This document shows, piece after piece, positions 38,301 through 44,677 of a stretch of 64,000 bases of DNA (position 1 is its first letter; the number at the start of each line of letters is the position of its first letter). Below the pieces are notes generated by a model that was not told where the DNA came from, searched no databases, and was given only the letters and a program-made list of their open reading frames with translations. The translations under genes and the position numbers were made by a program. Source of the stretch: Saprospiraceae bacterium (GTDB taxonomy: Bacteria > Bacteroidota > Bacteroidia > Chitinophagales > Saprospiraceae); the NCBI GenBank assembly GCA_029262995.1, contig JAJCYH010000023.1, positions 248,001 through 312,000 on the forward strand. Direction: 5' to 3'.

Positions 38301-38407
38301 TAGACTCCATCAACGCTTGGGCACTGTGAATACAAATGTGGTTGAAAGGCAAAGCCTAACAGAATAAATAAACTAAGTTGGTAAAATTTCAAATTGAGAT
38401 TTCGCAT
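26387..38407 (-). CDS. giant secreted multidomain protein: protease, MBG, ALVDG repeats, HYR, LamG, T9SS tail
   Basis: A 4006-residue protein. It has a signal peptide (1-27, ending LYSQ) and a secreted N-terminal region to about 540. A subtilase/sedolisin-like domain spans about 550-1010: Asp565 in GVISDS, Glu602 in TDEGRAMLQLIHDVAP, Ser914 in FFGTSAAAPHASG. An IPT-like segment follows, then MBG modules from about 1079. Residues about 1212-1791 hold roughly 95 ALVDG-type hexads placed inside an MBG domain. About ten HYR-like modules run from about 1930 to 3400 (CPSDI ... RATDN.GN..C.F.V.V.D). A LamG domain lies at about 3616-3790 and a T9SS type A sorting domain at about 3930-4006 (IPNPAYDRVRINI). 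It is probably exported across the outer membrane as a surface adhesin or matrix protein. The gene is monocistronic. Confidence 0.9.
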   Translation of the reverse strand: MRNLNLKFYQLSLFILLGFAFQPHLYSQCPSVDGVYDSSDGVSNGANAGGLADGILTGQIDNSDYVILTYASVEPGEQICVTLGFNNANGKVKFDLNGEDTTIDNPSGENSYTLQEICIDVVDAGEQTLEISDDGSGKIKIDGSYATSCYDGPTQQELIDSLEADDAFKYVMLAAKKIDLKKTTVLSGGIGVWLSDEEIKIDDDSEISSFARADEIDSDNEGDFAKIVSPAPVAEGTVPPYVQASNRPDLTILEGQPDTTLIEGSDYKKLIIEKDNTVLFSGQDTVYIEEFDIKTASNNKEIYILFAQPTVLIIKKKFDIGKKVFFNNDKQESIICYLIEGDVKIKEEGYFKGLIDARDGKIDVKGKSADKPTVMEGQFIAEEFNSDKYVTWKLDVEVPGNIVPSYDLIPGNIIPNQVGNIIGSELTSIFVADPEPNPSNIVSDNVYTLEINTVNNVNTVTVLIEVIIIPSKYAAALAALEAIGLVSTSQYQNRVSGFLPIESLDELNALGFGANACVQFARPVFRPILDKGLTTTQGDKAQRSDFVRNGYDLSGEGVKIGVISDSYNALGKADLDIQNGDLPEVGVHVLFDGGRIPGATDEGRAMLQLIHDVAPGTALAFKTGFISPGGFAQAILDLADDLKGNCDIVCDDITYITEPFFEDGIVAKAAEQVVAKGVTYVTAAGNYGENTYSGTFNPVPAPFGIPGMAHNYGGGDVMQAIQLEPGKYTMSLQWDDNFYSSTKLGPVGAAIDLDIYLIDNNGTIRYNRNFNNIGTDPIEIVDFTVKRSTAFTNIMVVYNNSDGLPVIPVNFKYIFFRGAGSVAFNEFVSDRSTIVGQANAENVISVGAVLYSNTPKFGLEIPTAASFSSRGGFNIDGIGRSKPDIMAPNGGNTTVDLGGTNIDGDEFFNFFGTSAAAPHASGSIALIMEGRKKFLSKSTTPLQAKALLQSTALDMGEPGYDIESGAGFIQPQEALKTFANPTPELSSYILPAGIDETNIGEEEFMITINGLYLIDSTCVMFGNQMLETTVVGDTTVTAIVPTFDPMDSTIVTLYNPPITSSSIDGGNSNGFAFIQPVKTIITIKGKAHSKKYGEDNPTFTASISGLPSGVTLASSGLNALNINYNTTANTTSPPGLYRVGLSLGSVPDSIRILYDFRLIGGVLDIGKMPLSITPDSINIVYGDQILSNQISFNYDFGGSVDNTTEVNSLYSNSLVDGIALVDGFALVDALRNALALVDGVSVADALALVDGLALVDALALVDALALVDSNITNLTDALALVDGMVITDGIALVDGIALVDALALVDSNITNITDALALVDQYGVIDGIALVDGLALVDALALVDGIALVDAIALVDALALVDALALVDGLALVNGVALVDALALVDGSTLLDALTYVDGIALVDGFALVDGTALVNALALVDGSIGNLTDALALVDGLALVDGIALVDALALVDALALVDGLALVDALALVDGLALVDGTALVDALALVDGSSLTDALALVDGLALVDGLALVDGTALVDALALVDATVNNLTDALALVDGVALVDGVALVDALDVFLDGTALVDATAYVNGLALVDGLALVDALALVDGTALVNALALVDASIGNLTDALALVDGIALVDGLALVDGLALVDALALVDGAQITDALALVNGLALVDGFALVDGLALVDGLALVDKSGSISEDALANALALVDGTALVNGLALVDALALVDGVALVDGTALVDALALVDGIALVDGLALVDGLALVDGVSVVDGIALVDGFALVNGLALVDGLPVALADGIALVNGVALVDSEDNQPTNVLDEAIVILSDQPEVDSIRSINILTGYKAGCHWIVPGTFFSDNYDVTYNPGKVSIDPKPIQIIVRDTFIIEGELLPEFVADINTLVQGDQLDITFDVIAYTGDVGFYDIVATASDPNYIITIVNGTLEVICDTPVAMVCPSDIQVNTSPESCSGIAFFSAEPTGGCGLITIEVISETPGSGDAFNVGDTEVTLRAKDENNSIVDCIFTVSVIDNENPEITCPSNIIASAEPGLCDAVVSYSAVTSDNCGIGGVQVITGLTSGSRFGFGTTNVTLRATDSNTNTAECSFDVTIEDNEVPVAICPPDVTTAIPNDPGQCGAIYTYIAEASDNCFEPTLELVSGPASGDLFSIGINTVIYRATDNAGNTDECSFNVEVVDNEAPLVFTESNTIIYNSPTNSNLCSNPVDIDVVIPAGAYITNVSLDYTGRDQGWGNKTTLILSYNNTAVGSDQTPRPTGVTDYSLYSDVINYSGLIDGFVPGGPHVFKLRPHRCNFGHTFIVSQGVLTVEYSYCPSDITVNADIGQCGATLTTGIPVSFDNCSSTATQTGGLASGSFFPLGVTNQEYQATDASNNSTTCSFNITVEDAELPEAVCQDVTINLDNTGNVQLAAASIDNGSSDDCGLDILNLSYGIGGEFVQNGSFDSALTNWTSVGNDNNSGIKTTDVISGPYYALNAAGEVSTDPYIEQVINGLTPGNTYTFSMDFKNYTTLFSSPIGTLTFAVDIDNVILTELANPGLTWTNVNIDFVATSSSHLLTIRAETNGTDTNLGVDNISVTGDTPNEDEFQDFDCNDLGVSVVTLVARDLVGNTATCEANVTVVDNIAPVAVCPADMTVATDLGGCTALVFYSASGTDNCEITNVQVIDGLASGNEFSEGTLGVGIRVTDSAGLQDECFFNVTVEDQETPDAQCQDLVVALDAVGDASITAGMVDSGSSDNCGISSSSLSVTDFVCDDLEQTPVNLTNGPFTGGAADVISITGYAGASNFYNDLGTTCAQDWRARGTLCDGPQFANDPDNSYKVDHNSGATWVNPTPGTSYGSILIDLGAQEVISDVSVFQMTFSDGKTTEIEGWYHPSAVGAPPTDNDPGWIQLFPYSSVGAGIVVNSDVISGPLKLSFDAVPAQYVKFHAKNDGSLGNSAYIEIRSIKLFGPDNSSILTITDTAGNKGYCASTIDLQSGDVDAPSLQCPADIISGLNNDLGQCGAIVDYAMDIIVNDNYCGIPLIEVTTGVESGGLFPVGGTTVTLRATDANNNFSECTFDISVDDAEAPVISGCPSDVTINTVFGTCAATINYSAPTATDNCDVVVPALISGPASGSSQSVGSYVVSYDAADNTGNSNTCIFNITVEDQQNPGIQCFGNQTRNAGDMDIQTGIYFNVADHVSSNGQWQSFEVTEEITLSKIYPDLDRFGGSVNDPLEASVYDGVGTTGTLLYTELLPTYSNGFIDFSNADLILTAGFYTLEMFGPGQSNNYVWRGSEVQAGDPTGSVTSIFNSTFIMTVVGNRNGECTAQVLYSANGFDNCGISSVTTTSGQNSGSEFNLGVNNIVMTAEDNSGNTIDCNFNITVTDNQAPEMTCPTDITVETCSGSIAVSYVTPTAVDNCTAPAIVIQNTGLSSGSNYSIGVTTNSFSSTDDEGNVGLCSFTVTVEDGSTIGGFSGCVSTVNNIGVTTDVTTNGTYAGNGQNNFTWQSFVVSTGGDLYTIDPDIFSFGGSSDMTFELYDGVGINAANLILSKNVPVFNNGDVIDYSGDGVFLTDASNYTLRIIQNSANSVYAWDMASFQAGDPTGSFTPSNTFFMSYSTVQCSTEIPEAVPPIAENWGPSGNAYVIDGNDDYAQDPNLILPSTASFTLSIWAKQLAVQTGYTEVISHGRQFYLGHTPSTGNAQNPTAYEIRVGDSWATGVIWNTDLQWHHYTVVKDVENNNTHLYIDGVLASSKGSTIGNMSQNATNGLIVGQQFVLDPGFPETFDGKVDELKIWDRALTSDEVLCNMTSQLDGTEGNLIAYYKFDEADGSPEAANLANPARPLDMFDGPDASGIAFEPSIITYGEWLYNSATPVLFVPENSYDINDIPSDITWYSEDFQAGSLCSTTLTVPFVPENCMPSGIDRSGNEYGFGIDPQFELRSQSDVIDMLVIPNPAYDRVRINIDGLNTDAELRISDLNGKRVYTQPLSADKRFVELDITDAKYLSGLYLIQLKTEKDLIVKRLLIQKY
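33036..34773 (-). repeat. 18-bp coding tandem repeat encoding about 95 ALVDG-type hexapeptides
   Basis: About 1.74 kb of the giant gene encodes near-perfect hexads (L/I/F/V/T-A-L-V-D-G/A). They are broken at intervals by 8-residue units ending in N-L-T-D-A or N-I-T-D-A (NITNLTDA, SIGNLTDA, TVNNLTDA) and by a few degenerate hexads (VSVADA, STLLDA, LTYVDG, SGSISEDALANA). Neighbouring 18-bp units differ mainly at wobble positions, so the peptide is conserved more strictly than the DNA. The pattern V-D-G-L-A-L fits the [LIV]-[GAED]-x-x-[STAV]-x signature of left-handed beta-helices. Other-strand open frames across it are shadows of the repeat. Confidence 0.95.
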
Positions 38408-38752
38408 TTTCGTTTTTTTTTAAAATTTAAAGCTTTAACACCCTCAATTTGTGACTGATTAAAGGATAATCTTTATCATCCATGAAATATTCTAATATCC
38501 CTTTAATGACAACCGAATTAACATACAATTCAATTCATGAAAATTGATCATTATTTATATTGAAAATCAACTCGGCAATATTATTTATACTAATAAATTG
38601 GTTTTCAGCGGCTAATATACTACCGTATACTAAAAAAAAAAAAGCAATTACCTGTCATTATATATCATGAATTGACCAATTATTATCACAATCGTCCCAT
38701 TTCCTATTGAAAAAATTGCATATTTTACATTTGCAATACGAATAACACAATT
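38408..38752. other. 345-bp divergent intergenic region
   Basis: A very A/T-rich gap between the divergently transcribed giant surface-protein gene and the TPR-adenylate cyclase gene. It contains an A12 run near 38630 and a candidate -7 box for the cyclase gene (38726-38733). I see no coding sequence, RNA gene or strong hairpin in it. Confidence 0.6.
38726..38733 (+). promoter_or_regulatory. candidate -7 box of the cyclase gene
   Basis: TACATTTG is an exact match to TAnnTTTG. A TTG at 38707-38709 is the only -33 candidate, with a spacer a few bases shorter than the usual 19-21. The implied start site is about 13 nt before the ATG at 38753. Confidence 0.4.
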
Positions 38753-40693
38753 ATGAAGTTCAATACCCGTACAATTTGTCTTCTTCTACTATGTTTTATA
38801 TCAACACAAGTGTCGGCCCAAGTAGACAGTTTGTTAAATATAATAAACTCTGAAGAATCAGATACCACTAAAATAGACGCATTTAATGCAATTAGTAGCT
38901 CTTATTTAGGCTCAAACCCTGACACATCTATTTATTACGCTTCTCAAGCAAGCGATCTATCAAAGCAAACAAAAGATTATATCAGATTAGGCACATCTTT
39001 AAAGAATGTTGGATTGGGATATTACTACAAAGCTGATTTTGTAAGAGTCTTAGAATATTGGGAAGAATCGCTAAAGGCCTTTGAAGATGCAAACGATCCT
39101 AAAGGTGTTAGTAACCTATTAAGCAATATTGGAGCCGTATATTATTCTACAGGTGATAATACCAAGGCTATCGACTATTATTTAAGATCACTTCGAATTG
39201 CGGAGGAAGCTGGTGAAGATTTTAGGGTTGCCACCGTTTTGCAAAACATAGGTGCCGTTTATGAATCCACCAAAGAATTTGATAAGGCAGAATCTTATCT
39301 TATTCAGGCACTAGAAATATGCAAAGTATTGGAGTATGATAAAGGTATTGGGACCAGTGCTTTGAATCTCGGTGACATCTACATGCAAATGGAGGAGTAT
39401 GATGTTGCTGAGAATTATTTAAATATGGCTACAGAGTATTTTACAAAAACCAATGACAATTACCTCGCTACTCCAAAAATAATGATTGGTAAAATAGAAA
39501 CCGAACGAGGCAATTACGCATTAGCACTTAAATCTTTAGACGAAGCCAAAAAAATAGCTATAGATAAAGAAACAAATCTTGCTTTAGCTCTAGCACATAA
39601 TGCAACAGGAGATGTTTATTTAAAAATGAACAATCCTGAAAAAGCCATTTATGCCTATAATCAAGCCCATAAAATAGGAAAAGAAATAGGAATTACTGAA
39701 GACTTAAAGGAGACTTACACAGGTTTAACCAATGCCTATAAAATGAAAGGTGATTTTATGAATGCAACTAGATTTCAAGACAGTCTGATCTATGCAACAA
39801 TCGCCATTTATAATCTTGAAAAGAACAATCAAATTGAAAACCTACAACTACAATTTGACATCGAAAGAAAAGAAGGCGACAATGTTAAACTTAAAGCCAA
39901 TAATCAATTAATGACTGAGCAAATAGCTAGAGCAAAACTATTTAGAAATTTCTTAATGGCAATTGCTGTTCTGCTTGTAGTCGTTGTGGGTGGTGTCGCC
40001 TATCAATACAACTATGCAAGAAAAACCAATCTTATAATAACTGAGGAGAGGAATAAGTCGGACAAACTGCTACTCAATATCCTTCCAGAAGAAACTGCCG
40101 ACGAGTTAAAAAATAATGGTCTCGTAAAAGCCCAAAAATATGATAATGCAACAGTATTATTTACTGACTTTGTAAATTTTACAGGTACCGCAGGAAATAT
40201 GCCCCCGGAAGATCTTGTCAAAACTATTGATTACTACTTCAGGAATTTTGATGATATCATAAAAAAATATAATTTGGAAAAAATTAAAACCATTGGTGAT
40301 GCCTATATGTGTGCTGGAGGCATTCCCAAAAAGGACGAAAATAACCTACATAACGCATTGAATGCCGCTGCTGAAATCGTACACTTTGTGAGTAAGACTT
40401 ACCAAAACCCTCCTGAAGGTATCAAAGCTTTTCAGATTAGAATTGGCCTCAATAACGGTCCAATAGTAGCAGGAGTTGTCGGTAGCTCTAAATTCCAATA
40501 TGATATTTGGGGGGATACAGTAAATATTGCCTCAAGAATGGAAAGCAATAGTCTAGCCAATCAAATTAATGTTTCAGAAAGTGTTTATGAAGACATGAAA
40601 GAACACTACGAATTTGAATTTCGAGGAGAACTAGATGTTAAAAATAAAGGCAAAATGAAGATGTATTTCTTTAAACCAGAACTATTAAATTAA
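38753..40693 (+). CDS. TPR-containing class III adenylate cyclase
   Basis: A 646-residue protein with a signal peptide (ending VSAQV), five to seven TPR-like units (residues about 60-350, e.g. AIDYYLRSLRIAEEAGEDF), a TM helix (FLMAIAVLLVVVVGGVAYQY, about 403-422), a short coiled linker and a class III cyclase domain (about 440-646). The metal ligands are Asp472 (VLFTDFVNF) and Asp516 (IGDAYM). The specificity residues are Lys512 and Asp584 (KTIGD; YDIWGD), the pair found in adenylate cyclases. Asn591 and Arg595 (TVNIASR) are the transition-state residues. All needed residues are present, so it should make cAMP from ATP in response to a periplasmic TPR-bound signal. Confidence 0.9.
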   Translation: MKFNTRTICLLLLCFISTQVSAQVDSLLNIINSEESDTTKIDAFNAISSSYLGSNPDTSIYYASQASDLSKQTKDYIRLGTSLKNVGLGYYYKADFVRVLEYWEESLKAFEDANDPKGVSNLLSNIGAVYYSTGDNTKAIDYYLRSLRIAEEAGEDFRVATVLQNIGAVYESTKEFDKAESYLIQALEICKVLEYDKGIGTSALNLGDIYMQMEEYDVAENYLNMATEYFTKTNDNYLATPKIMIGKIETERGNYALALKSLDEAKKIAIDKETNLALALAHNATGDVYLKMNNPEKAIYAYNQAHKIGKEIGITEDLKETYTGLTNAYKMKGDFMNATRFQDSLIYATIAIYNLEKNNQIENLQLQFDIERKEGDNVKLKANNQLMTEQIARAKLFRNFLMAIAVLLVVVVGGVAYQYNYARKTNLIITEERNKSDKLLLNILPEETADELKNNGLVKAQKYDNATVLFTDFVNFTGTAGNMPPEDLVKTIDYYFRNFDDIIKKYNLEKIKTIGDAYMCAGGIPKKDENNLHNALNAAAEIVHFVSKTYQNPPEGIKAFQIRIGLNNGPIVAGVVGSSKFQYDIWGDTVNIASRMESNSLANQINVSESVYEDMKEHYEFEFRGELDVKNKGKMKMYFFKPELLN

Positions 40694-40701
40694 ATCTTTA
40701 C

Positions 40702-41502
40702 TTATACCTTAAATTCATTTCCACATTTCGGACATGTACAAATACTGTGCTTAAATTTTGATTTCATATTAATATGAGATATGAATGCCGAGCTGATAAT
40801 ACCTGAAGGTAAGGCAACAAATCCAATGCCTATAATAGCCGTTATCGCCCCTAATAGCTTACCTATCGGGGTTATCGGATATATATCACCATATCCAACA
40901 GTTGTTAAGGTTGCAACGGCCCACCAAACCGAATTTCCAATATTTTGAAACTTTTCTGGTTGGGCATCATTTTCGATATAATACATTAAGGTAGAAGAAA
41001 AAATAATGAGAACAGTACAGCTAAATAAGGTGACAAAAAGCTCTGTCCTCGTTTCTTTTAATACTTGGGCAATCATCCTCATGGAGCGAGAGACCCTACC
41101 TAGTTTGAATATCCTAAGTAATCTAAACAATCTCAATATTCTTAATATTCGCAAATCCATTACAACGAAATAAGGAATATAAAATGGGAGGAATGCTAAG
41201 AGGTCAACTACGCCATAAAATGAAGTTGCAAACTTAAAGCGTTTTCGAAGTGAGTTGCCTTGTAGGTGTTCATTACAATCAGAAGTCCATAGCCTTAAGA
41301 CATACTCAATCGTAAATATAATGATGGATATAAGATCAAACAAATGAAGCCAGTGACCATAGGGAACACTTATTTCTTCAAAAGATTCTAATATCAGGAC
41401 AAACACATTAACTACAATTAATGTGTAGATAAACTCAATTACGTACCTGTTGTGGTTAAGAAGTAAATATATCTTACGTTTCATAGCTATCAAAAATTTC
41501 AA
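40702..41502 (-). CDS. voltage-gated-type potassium channel
   Basis: A 266-residue inner-membrane channel. Six hydrophobic segments are visible, including an S4-like helix with regularly spaced arginines (RILRILRLFRLLRIFKLGRV). A pore loop with the K+ selectivity filter TTVGYGD follows, then the last helix (LGAITAIIGIGFVALPSGIIS). The C-terminus ends in CTCPKCGNEF, a zinc-ribbon-like pair. The Met at 41484 (MKRKIYLLLN) is an alternative start. It converges on the adenylate cyclase gene with 8 bp between stops, which leaves open a functional link between cAMP and K+ flux, although no cyclic-nucleotide-binding domain is present in this protein. Confidence 0.88.
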   Translation of the reverse strand: MKFLIAMKRKIYLLLNHNRYVIEFIYTLIVVNVFVLILESFEEISVPYGHWLHLFDLISIIIFTIEYVLRLWTSDCNEHLQGNSLRKRFKFATSFYGVVDLLAFLPFYIPYFVVMDLRILRILRLFRLLRIFKLGRVSRSMRMIAQVLKETRTELFVTLFSCTVLIIFSSTLMYYIENDAQPEKFQNIGNSVWWAVATLTTVGYGDIYPITPIGKLLGAITAIIGIGFVALPSGIISSAFISHINMKSKFKHSICTCPKCGNEFKV

Positions 41503-41612
41503 GGGTCATTTAAAAGACCTTTGAAATTAATGATTTTGCTTGGCTTGCTTAAATAATTGATTGACTATTGGAAACTGAAATATTCCTAATAAATTAATTT
41601 AAGCAAATATAT

Positions 41613-42755
41613 CTAGGCATTTTGCAAGTAAGGATGTTCCTTAACCAGCTCCATTCTTTTATTGGTCAACTTCTCTATATTCCTGATGTATTGATTTTCT
41701 TCATACTCACTTATAGAGATTGAAATTCCTTTTTCTCCTGCTCTCCCTGATCTTCCTATTCTATGAACATAAGTCTCAGAAATATTTGGTATATCAAAAT
41801 TTATTACAAATGACAATTTTGAAATATCAATACCTCTGGCAGCTATATCTGTGGCTACTAGTAATTTAATTTTCTTTTCTTTAAAGTTTGATAAAGCCAA
41901 TTGCCTTTGATTCTGACTCTTATTGCCATGAATAGCAGCGGCAGAAAAGCCACTACGATTTAGGAATTTACACAAATTATCAGCTCTCCGTTTTGTTCTG
42001 GTAAAGACTAGAGCTTGATCAATTTTATGATTCTTTATGATGTAACACAATAGATCCTTTTTCTTTGTGCCATCTGTATAATACTTTAATTGTTCAAGCG
42101 TTTCTGCTGTTGATGATGGTGGATCTGCTTTAACCTGAATAGGATTATTCAATATTGTTTTTGACAATGATAAAATATCCTTTGGCATTGTCGCAGAAAA
42201 GAACAAATTCTGCCTTCTTTTTGGCAGTAGCTTTATCATGCGCTTAATATCGTGTATAAAGCCCATATCCAACATACGATCTGCCTCATCTAGAACAAAA
42301 TATTCAACTTCAGACAATGAAAATATCTGCTGATTGACTAGATCCAGTAATCTTCCAGGAGTTGCTATTAATATATCTACACCTTGCCTTATTCTATTGA
42401 CCTGTCTTGTCTGTTTGACACCACCATAAATCACCGAGGTCTTAATGTTTGTGTATTTAGAATAGGCAACCATATTTTCTGCAATTTGAATTGCCAACTC
42501 TCGAGTAGGTGTTACAATCAGAGCTTTGGGGTTTCTTCTATTGCTTTGGCTATTAATTTTACCTGATAATAATTGTAAAATAGGTAATGCAAATGCAGCA
42601 GTCTTTCCTGTGCCAGTTTGTGCATTTCCTAAAACATCCCGATTTTTTAATATAAGTGGAATAGATTTTTGCTGTATTTCCGTAGCAATATCATAAGACA
42701 TTTCGTTTACAGATCTTAATATGGCCTCATTGAGACCGAGTTCGCTAAATTTCAT
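41613..42755 (-). CDS. DEAD-box RNA helicase (RhlE-like)
   Basis: An ATP-dependent RNA helicase of about 380 residues with all motifs: Q motif (IQQKSIPLIL), Walker A AQTGTGKTAAFALP, PTRELAIQ, TPGRLLD, DEAD box FVLDEADRMLDMGF, SAT (FFSATMPKDI), ATDIAARGIDI and HRIGRSGRAGEKG. I chose the ATG giving MKFSELGLNEAIL because family members begin this way; an ATG seven codons further upstream (42776) is possible. The C-terminus is short, with no basic RhlE tail. It lies 49 bp downstream of a cold-shock-domain gene on the same strand, a pairing consistent with RNA structure control at low temperature. Confidence 0.93.
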   Translation of the reverse strand: MKFSELGLNEAILRSVNEMSYDIATEIQQKSIPLILKNRDVLGNAQTGTGKTAAFALPILQLLSGKINSQSNRRNPKALIVTPTRELAIQIAENMVAYSKYTNIKTSVIYGGVKQTRQVNRIRQGVDILIATPGRLLDLVNQQIFSLSEVEYFVLDEADRMLDMGFIHDIKRMIKLLPKRRQNLFFSATMPKDILSLSKTILNNPIQVKADPPSSTAETLEQLKYYTDGTKKKDLLCYIIKNHKIDQALVFTRTKRRADNLCKFLNRSGFSAAAIHGNKSQNQRQLALSNFKEKKIKLLVATDIAARGIDISKLSFVINFDIPNISETYVHRIGRSGRAGEKGISISISEYEENQYIRNIEKLTNKRMELVKEHPYLQNA

Positions 42756-42803
42756 ATTTTTTTTTGATTGTATCAATAAAGGCCAGTCGCCTTGGTATAT
42801 TGA

Positions 42804-43262
42804 TTACTTGATTTGTTTGACGTCAATGGCCTGATCACCTTTCGGTCCTCTTTCAGTGTCATATTCAACTCTGTGCCCTTCATCTATTTCTTTATAACAC
42901 TCATTGATATGTACAAAAACATTTTGCTTGCTGATATCATCTATGATGAAGCCAAATGCTTTTTCATGGTTAAAAAATTTCACCACACCTTGTCTTTTTG
43001 CTACTTCTTCTCGTAATAATCCAGGGCTAGCACCCAAAACAATATTTTCGAGTTTAATTTCAATTTTATTGGCAGGATCTGGTTTTTCGGAAACGATATT
43101 TCCATTATGATCAAGATATGAAAATTGTTCTTCTTGCGTTAGTTTTCCTTTTTCAGCTTTTTCAATTTTTCGCTGTTCTTTTCTTTCTATCTTGTCTTGA
43201 AGCTTTTTTTGTTTTTTCTTCTCACGTTCTTTCTTTTTGAACGTTTGTTGAGACTTACTCAT
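42804..43262 (-). CDS. cold-shock-domain protein with lysine-rich N-terminal extension
   Basis: A 152-residue protein. Residues about 1-65 are highly charged (long K/E/Q runs such as KKKEREKKKQKKLQDKIERK) and probably form a helical nucleic-acid-binding arm. Residues about 88-150 are a cold-shock domain, with the RNP1-type GVVKFFNHEKAFGFI and the RNP2-type NVFVHINECY. It likely binds single-stranded RNA. It is cotranscribed with the DEAD-box helicase 49 bp downstream. A gap of 216 bp separates it from the cysteine dioxygenase gene, and the leader may carry regulatory structure, although I see no canonical cold-box sequence. Confidence 0.86.
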   Translation of the reverse strand: MSKSQQTFKKKEREKKKQKKLQDKIERKEQRKIEKAEKGKLTQEEQFSYLDHNGNIVSEKPDPANKIEIKLENIVLGASPGLLREEVAKRQGVVKFFNHEKAFGFIIDDISKQNVFVHINECYKEIDEGHRVEYDTERGPKGDQAIDVKQIK

Positions 43263-43450
43263 ATAATCTATTTAGTTACTTAATATGCCTTTGAAGCAAA
43301 TACAATAGAAATGGCCTTAATGAGTAAAATCTATTATTAGGATTTTCAAAAACGATGTAAAGTTAATCAAATTTAAGCAAACATGCTTATAAAAATATAT
43401 TATATATTAATTTAATATATTTATCGGATGAGGCGTATTACTTGCATGCC

Positions 43451-43467
43451 AGAGCTTCTAAAGCTCT
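43451..43467. other. short hairpin after the cysteine dioxygenase gene
   Basis: AGAGCTT-CTA-AAGCTCT is a perfect 7-bp stem with a 3-nt loop. It lies 11 bp beyond the stop of the cysteine dioxygenase gene. No T-run follows on the minus strand, so it is a weak terminator candidate or part of the long leader of the downstream cold-shock gene. Confidence 0.4.
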
Positions 43468-43478
43468 AAATAAGATCA

Positions 43479-44006
43479 TTAGAATGAGTACAATGGCTCA
43501 TTAACATATGATAACTCTTTAGATTCAAAACACTCTTCTTCTTCGTTAAAAACCAAACACGAATCAATCGGAGAGGCATAGATATGTAATGTCAATGCTT
43601 TTTTATCTGAATTATTATTCAAAGTATGTAGTCCCATTTTATCATCCATATAACTCAGACAACCAGACGATATTTTCGTATTAGAAACAAGTTGTGCCCT
43701 TTCATTTACAAGTTTATAGATTGATTCCTGAATCTCACCTGAAACTTGATACACCCAACACCGTTGACCATCATGACCATGTATTGGAGTATTATCTCCA
43801 GGCATCCAGCAAAGCAACAAAACCTCAAACTTATCATCTCGATAGAGGCAAACTCTGGCGTACTCATCTTCTTCCCAACAGGCTAACTCTTTGACATCAT
43901 CATACCCTATTGGATGACTTTTAATAATATTGGGAAAATCTTTATAACTAGCTTCGGATAATTCACTTATCATTTCAAAAAGAACACTGGAAGAATCACT
44001 TTTCAT
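43479..44006 (-). CDS. cysteine dioxygenase family protein
   Basis: A 175-residue cupin that should oxidise cysteine (or a related thiol) to the sulfinate using non-heme Fe(II). The iron-binding HxH is in PIHGHDGQRCWVYQVSGEI, where the Cys six residues on matches the position that forms the Cys-Tyr cofactor in mammalian enzymes. The third His is in MGLHTLNNNS. Length is normal for bacterial family members. It stands apart from its neighbours: 130 bp separate it from the membrane protein gene upstream and 216 bp from the cold-shock gene. Confidence 0.82.
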   Translation of the reverse strand: MKSDSSSVLFEMISELSEASYKDFPNIIKSHPIGYDDVKELACWEEDEYARVCLYRDDKFEVLLLCWMPGDNTPIHGHDGQRCWVYQVSGEIQESIYKLVNERAQLVSNTKISSGCLSYMDDKMGLHTLNNNSDKKALTLHIYASPIDSCLVFNEEEECFESKELSYVNEPLYSF

Positions 44007-44136
44007 GGATTATATAAATTGATTATTGTTAATCATATGGAGTCCAAAGATACAAAAAATAAAGACTCACTGAATTCTCACATTAAAACTGGTGACAAAA
44101 CCTTATGTCTCATAGATACATATCCATTAGAAAAAT

Positions 44137-44661
44137 CTAAGACTCAATCATATCAAAATTCACTTGTTGTGTTTTCCAATGGTCAACAATCTTTCTTAAT
44201 TGAACGATCATATAATGTGAATTAATTTCAAAGAAATAGGTATATTTCTTACCTTTCTCTACTACATCAAGTCTTTGCATATAAGTTTTTCCTTTCAATT
44301 CTGAGACTGCTTCAGTGATACTTTCCCCTAATAATCTAAATTGTATTTTGAGTTCTATTTTTTCTATACGCTCCGGGTGAAATTGCTCAATAACGACATT
44401 ATCTCTATCTACAATTTCAATTTTATTTAAATCCAAATGCAAGAAAAAACGATCTTTTTTCTTATTCACACTTTTTTGAAATTTCATTTCAACAATTAAT
44501 ATCAAAGCAATTAGTAGAACAAGAAAATATTTGGACCAAAAAGGTAAAATACCCACAACAAAAACTATCACAAAGATTACAAGCATAGTCGCACTTAAGA
44601 AGAACAATATTCGTCTTTCCTTATAATAACTTTGATCATGAATAAGACTAGCTTTAAACAT
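44137..44661 (-). CDS. two-TM membrane protein of unknown function
   Basis: A 174-residue protein with two adjacent TM helices (FFLSATMLVIFVIVFVVGIL; YFLVLLIALILIVEM) near the N-terminus. A roughly 110-residue cytosolic part with alternating strands (LDLNKIEIVDRDNVVIEQF, FHPERIEKIELKIQF) follows, reminiscent of a PH-like fold. I do not recognise the family. The architecture is like that of the 167-residue protein at 51404-51907, although the sequences do not align well. It lies 16 bp downstream of the methyltransferase gene on the same strand. Confidence 0.6.
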   Translation of the reverse strand: MFKASLIHDQSYYKERRILFFLSATMLVIFVIVFVVGILPFWSKYFLVLLIALILIVEMKFQKSVNKKKDRFFLHLDLNKIEIVDRDNVVIEQFHPERIEKIELKIQFRLLGESITEAVSELKGKTYMQRLDVVEKGKKYTYFFEINSHYMIVQLRKIVDHWKTQQVNFDMIES

Positions 44662-44677
44662 TTTTTAAGGTTAATTT

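Noticed and set aside
44019-44225. 68-residue plus-strand frame between the cysteine dioxygenase and membrane protein genes
   Set aside because: It runs into the antisense of the 174-residue membrane protein and has no hydrophobic or family features.
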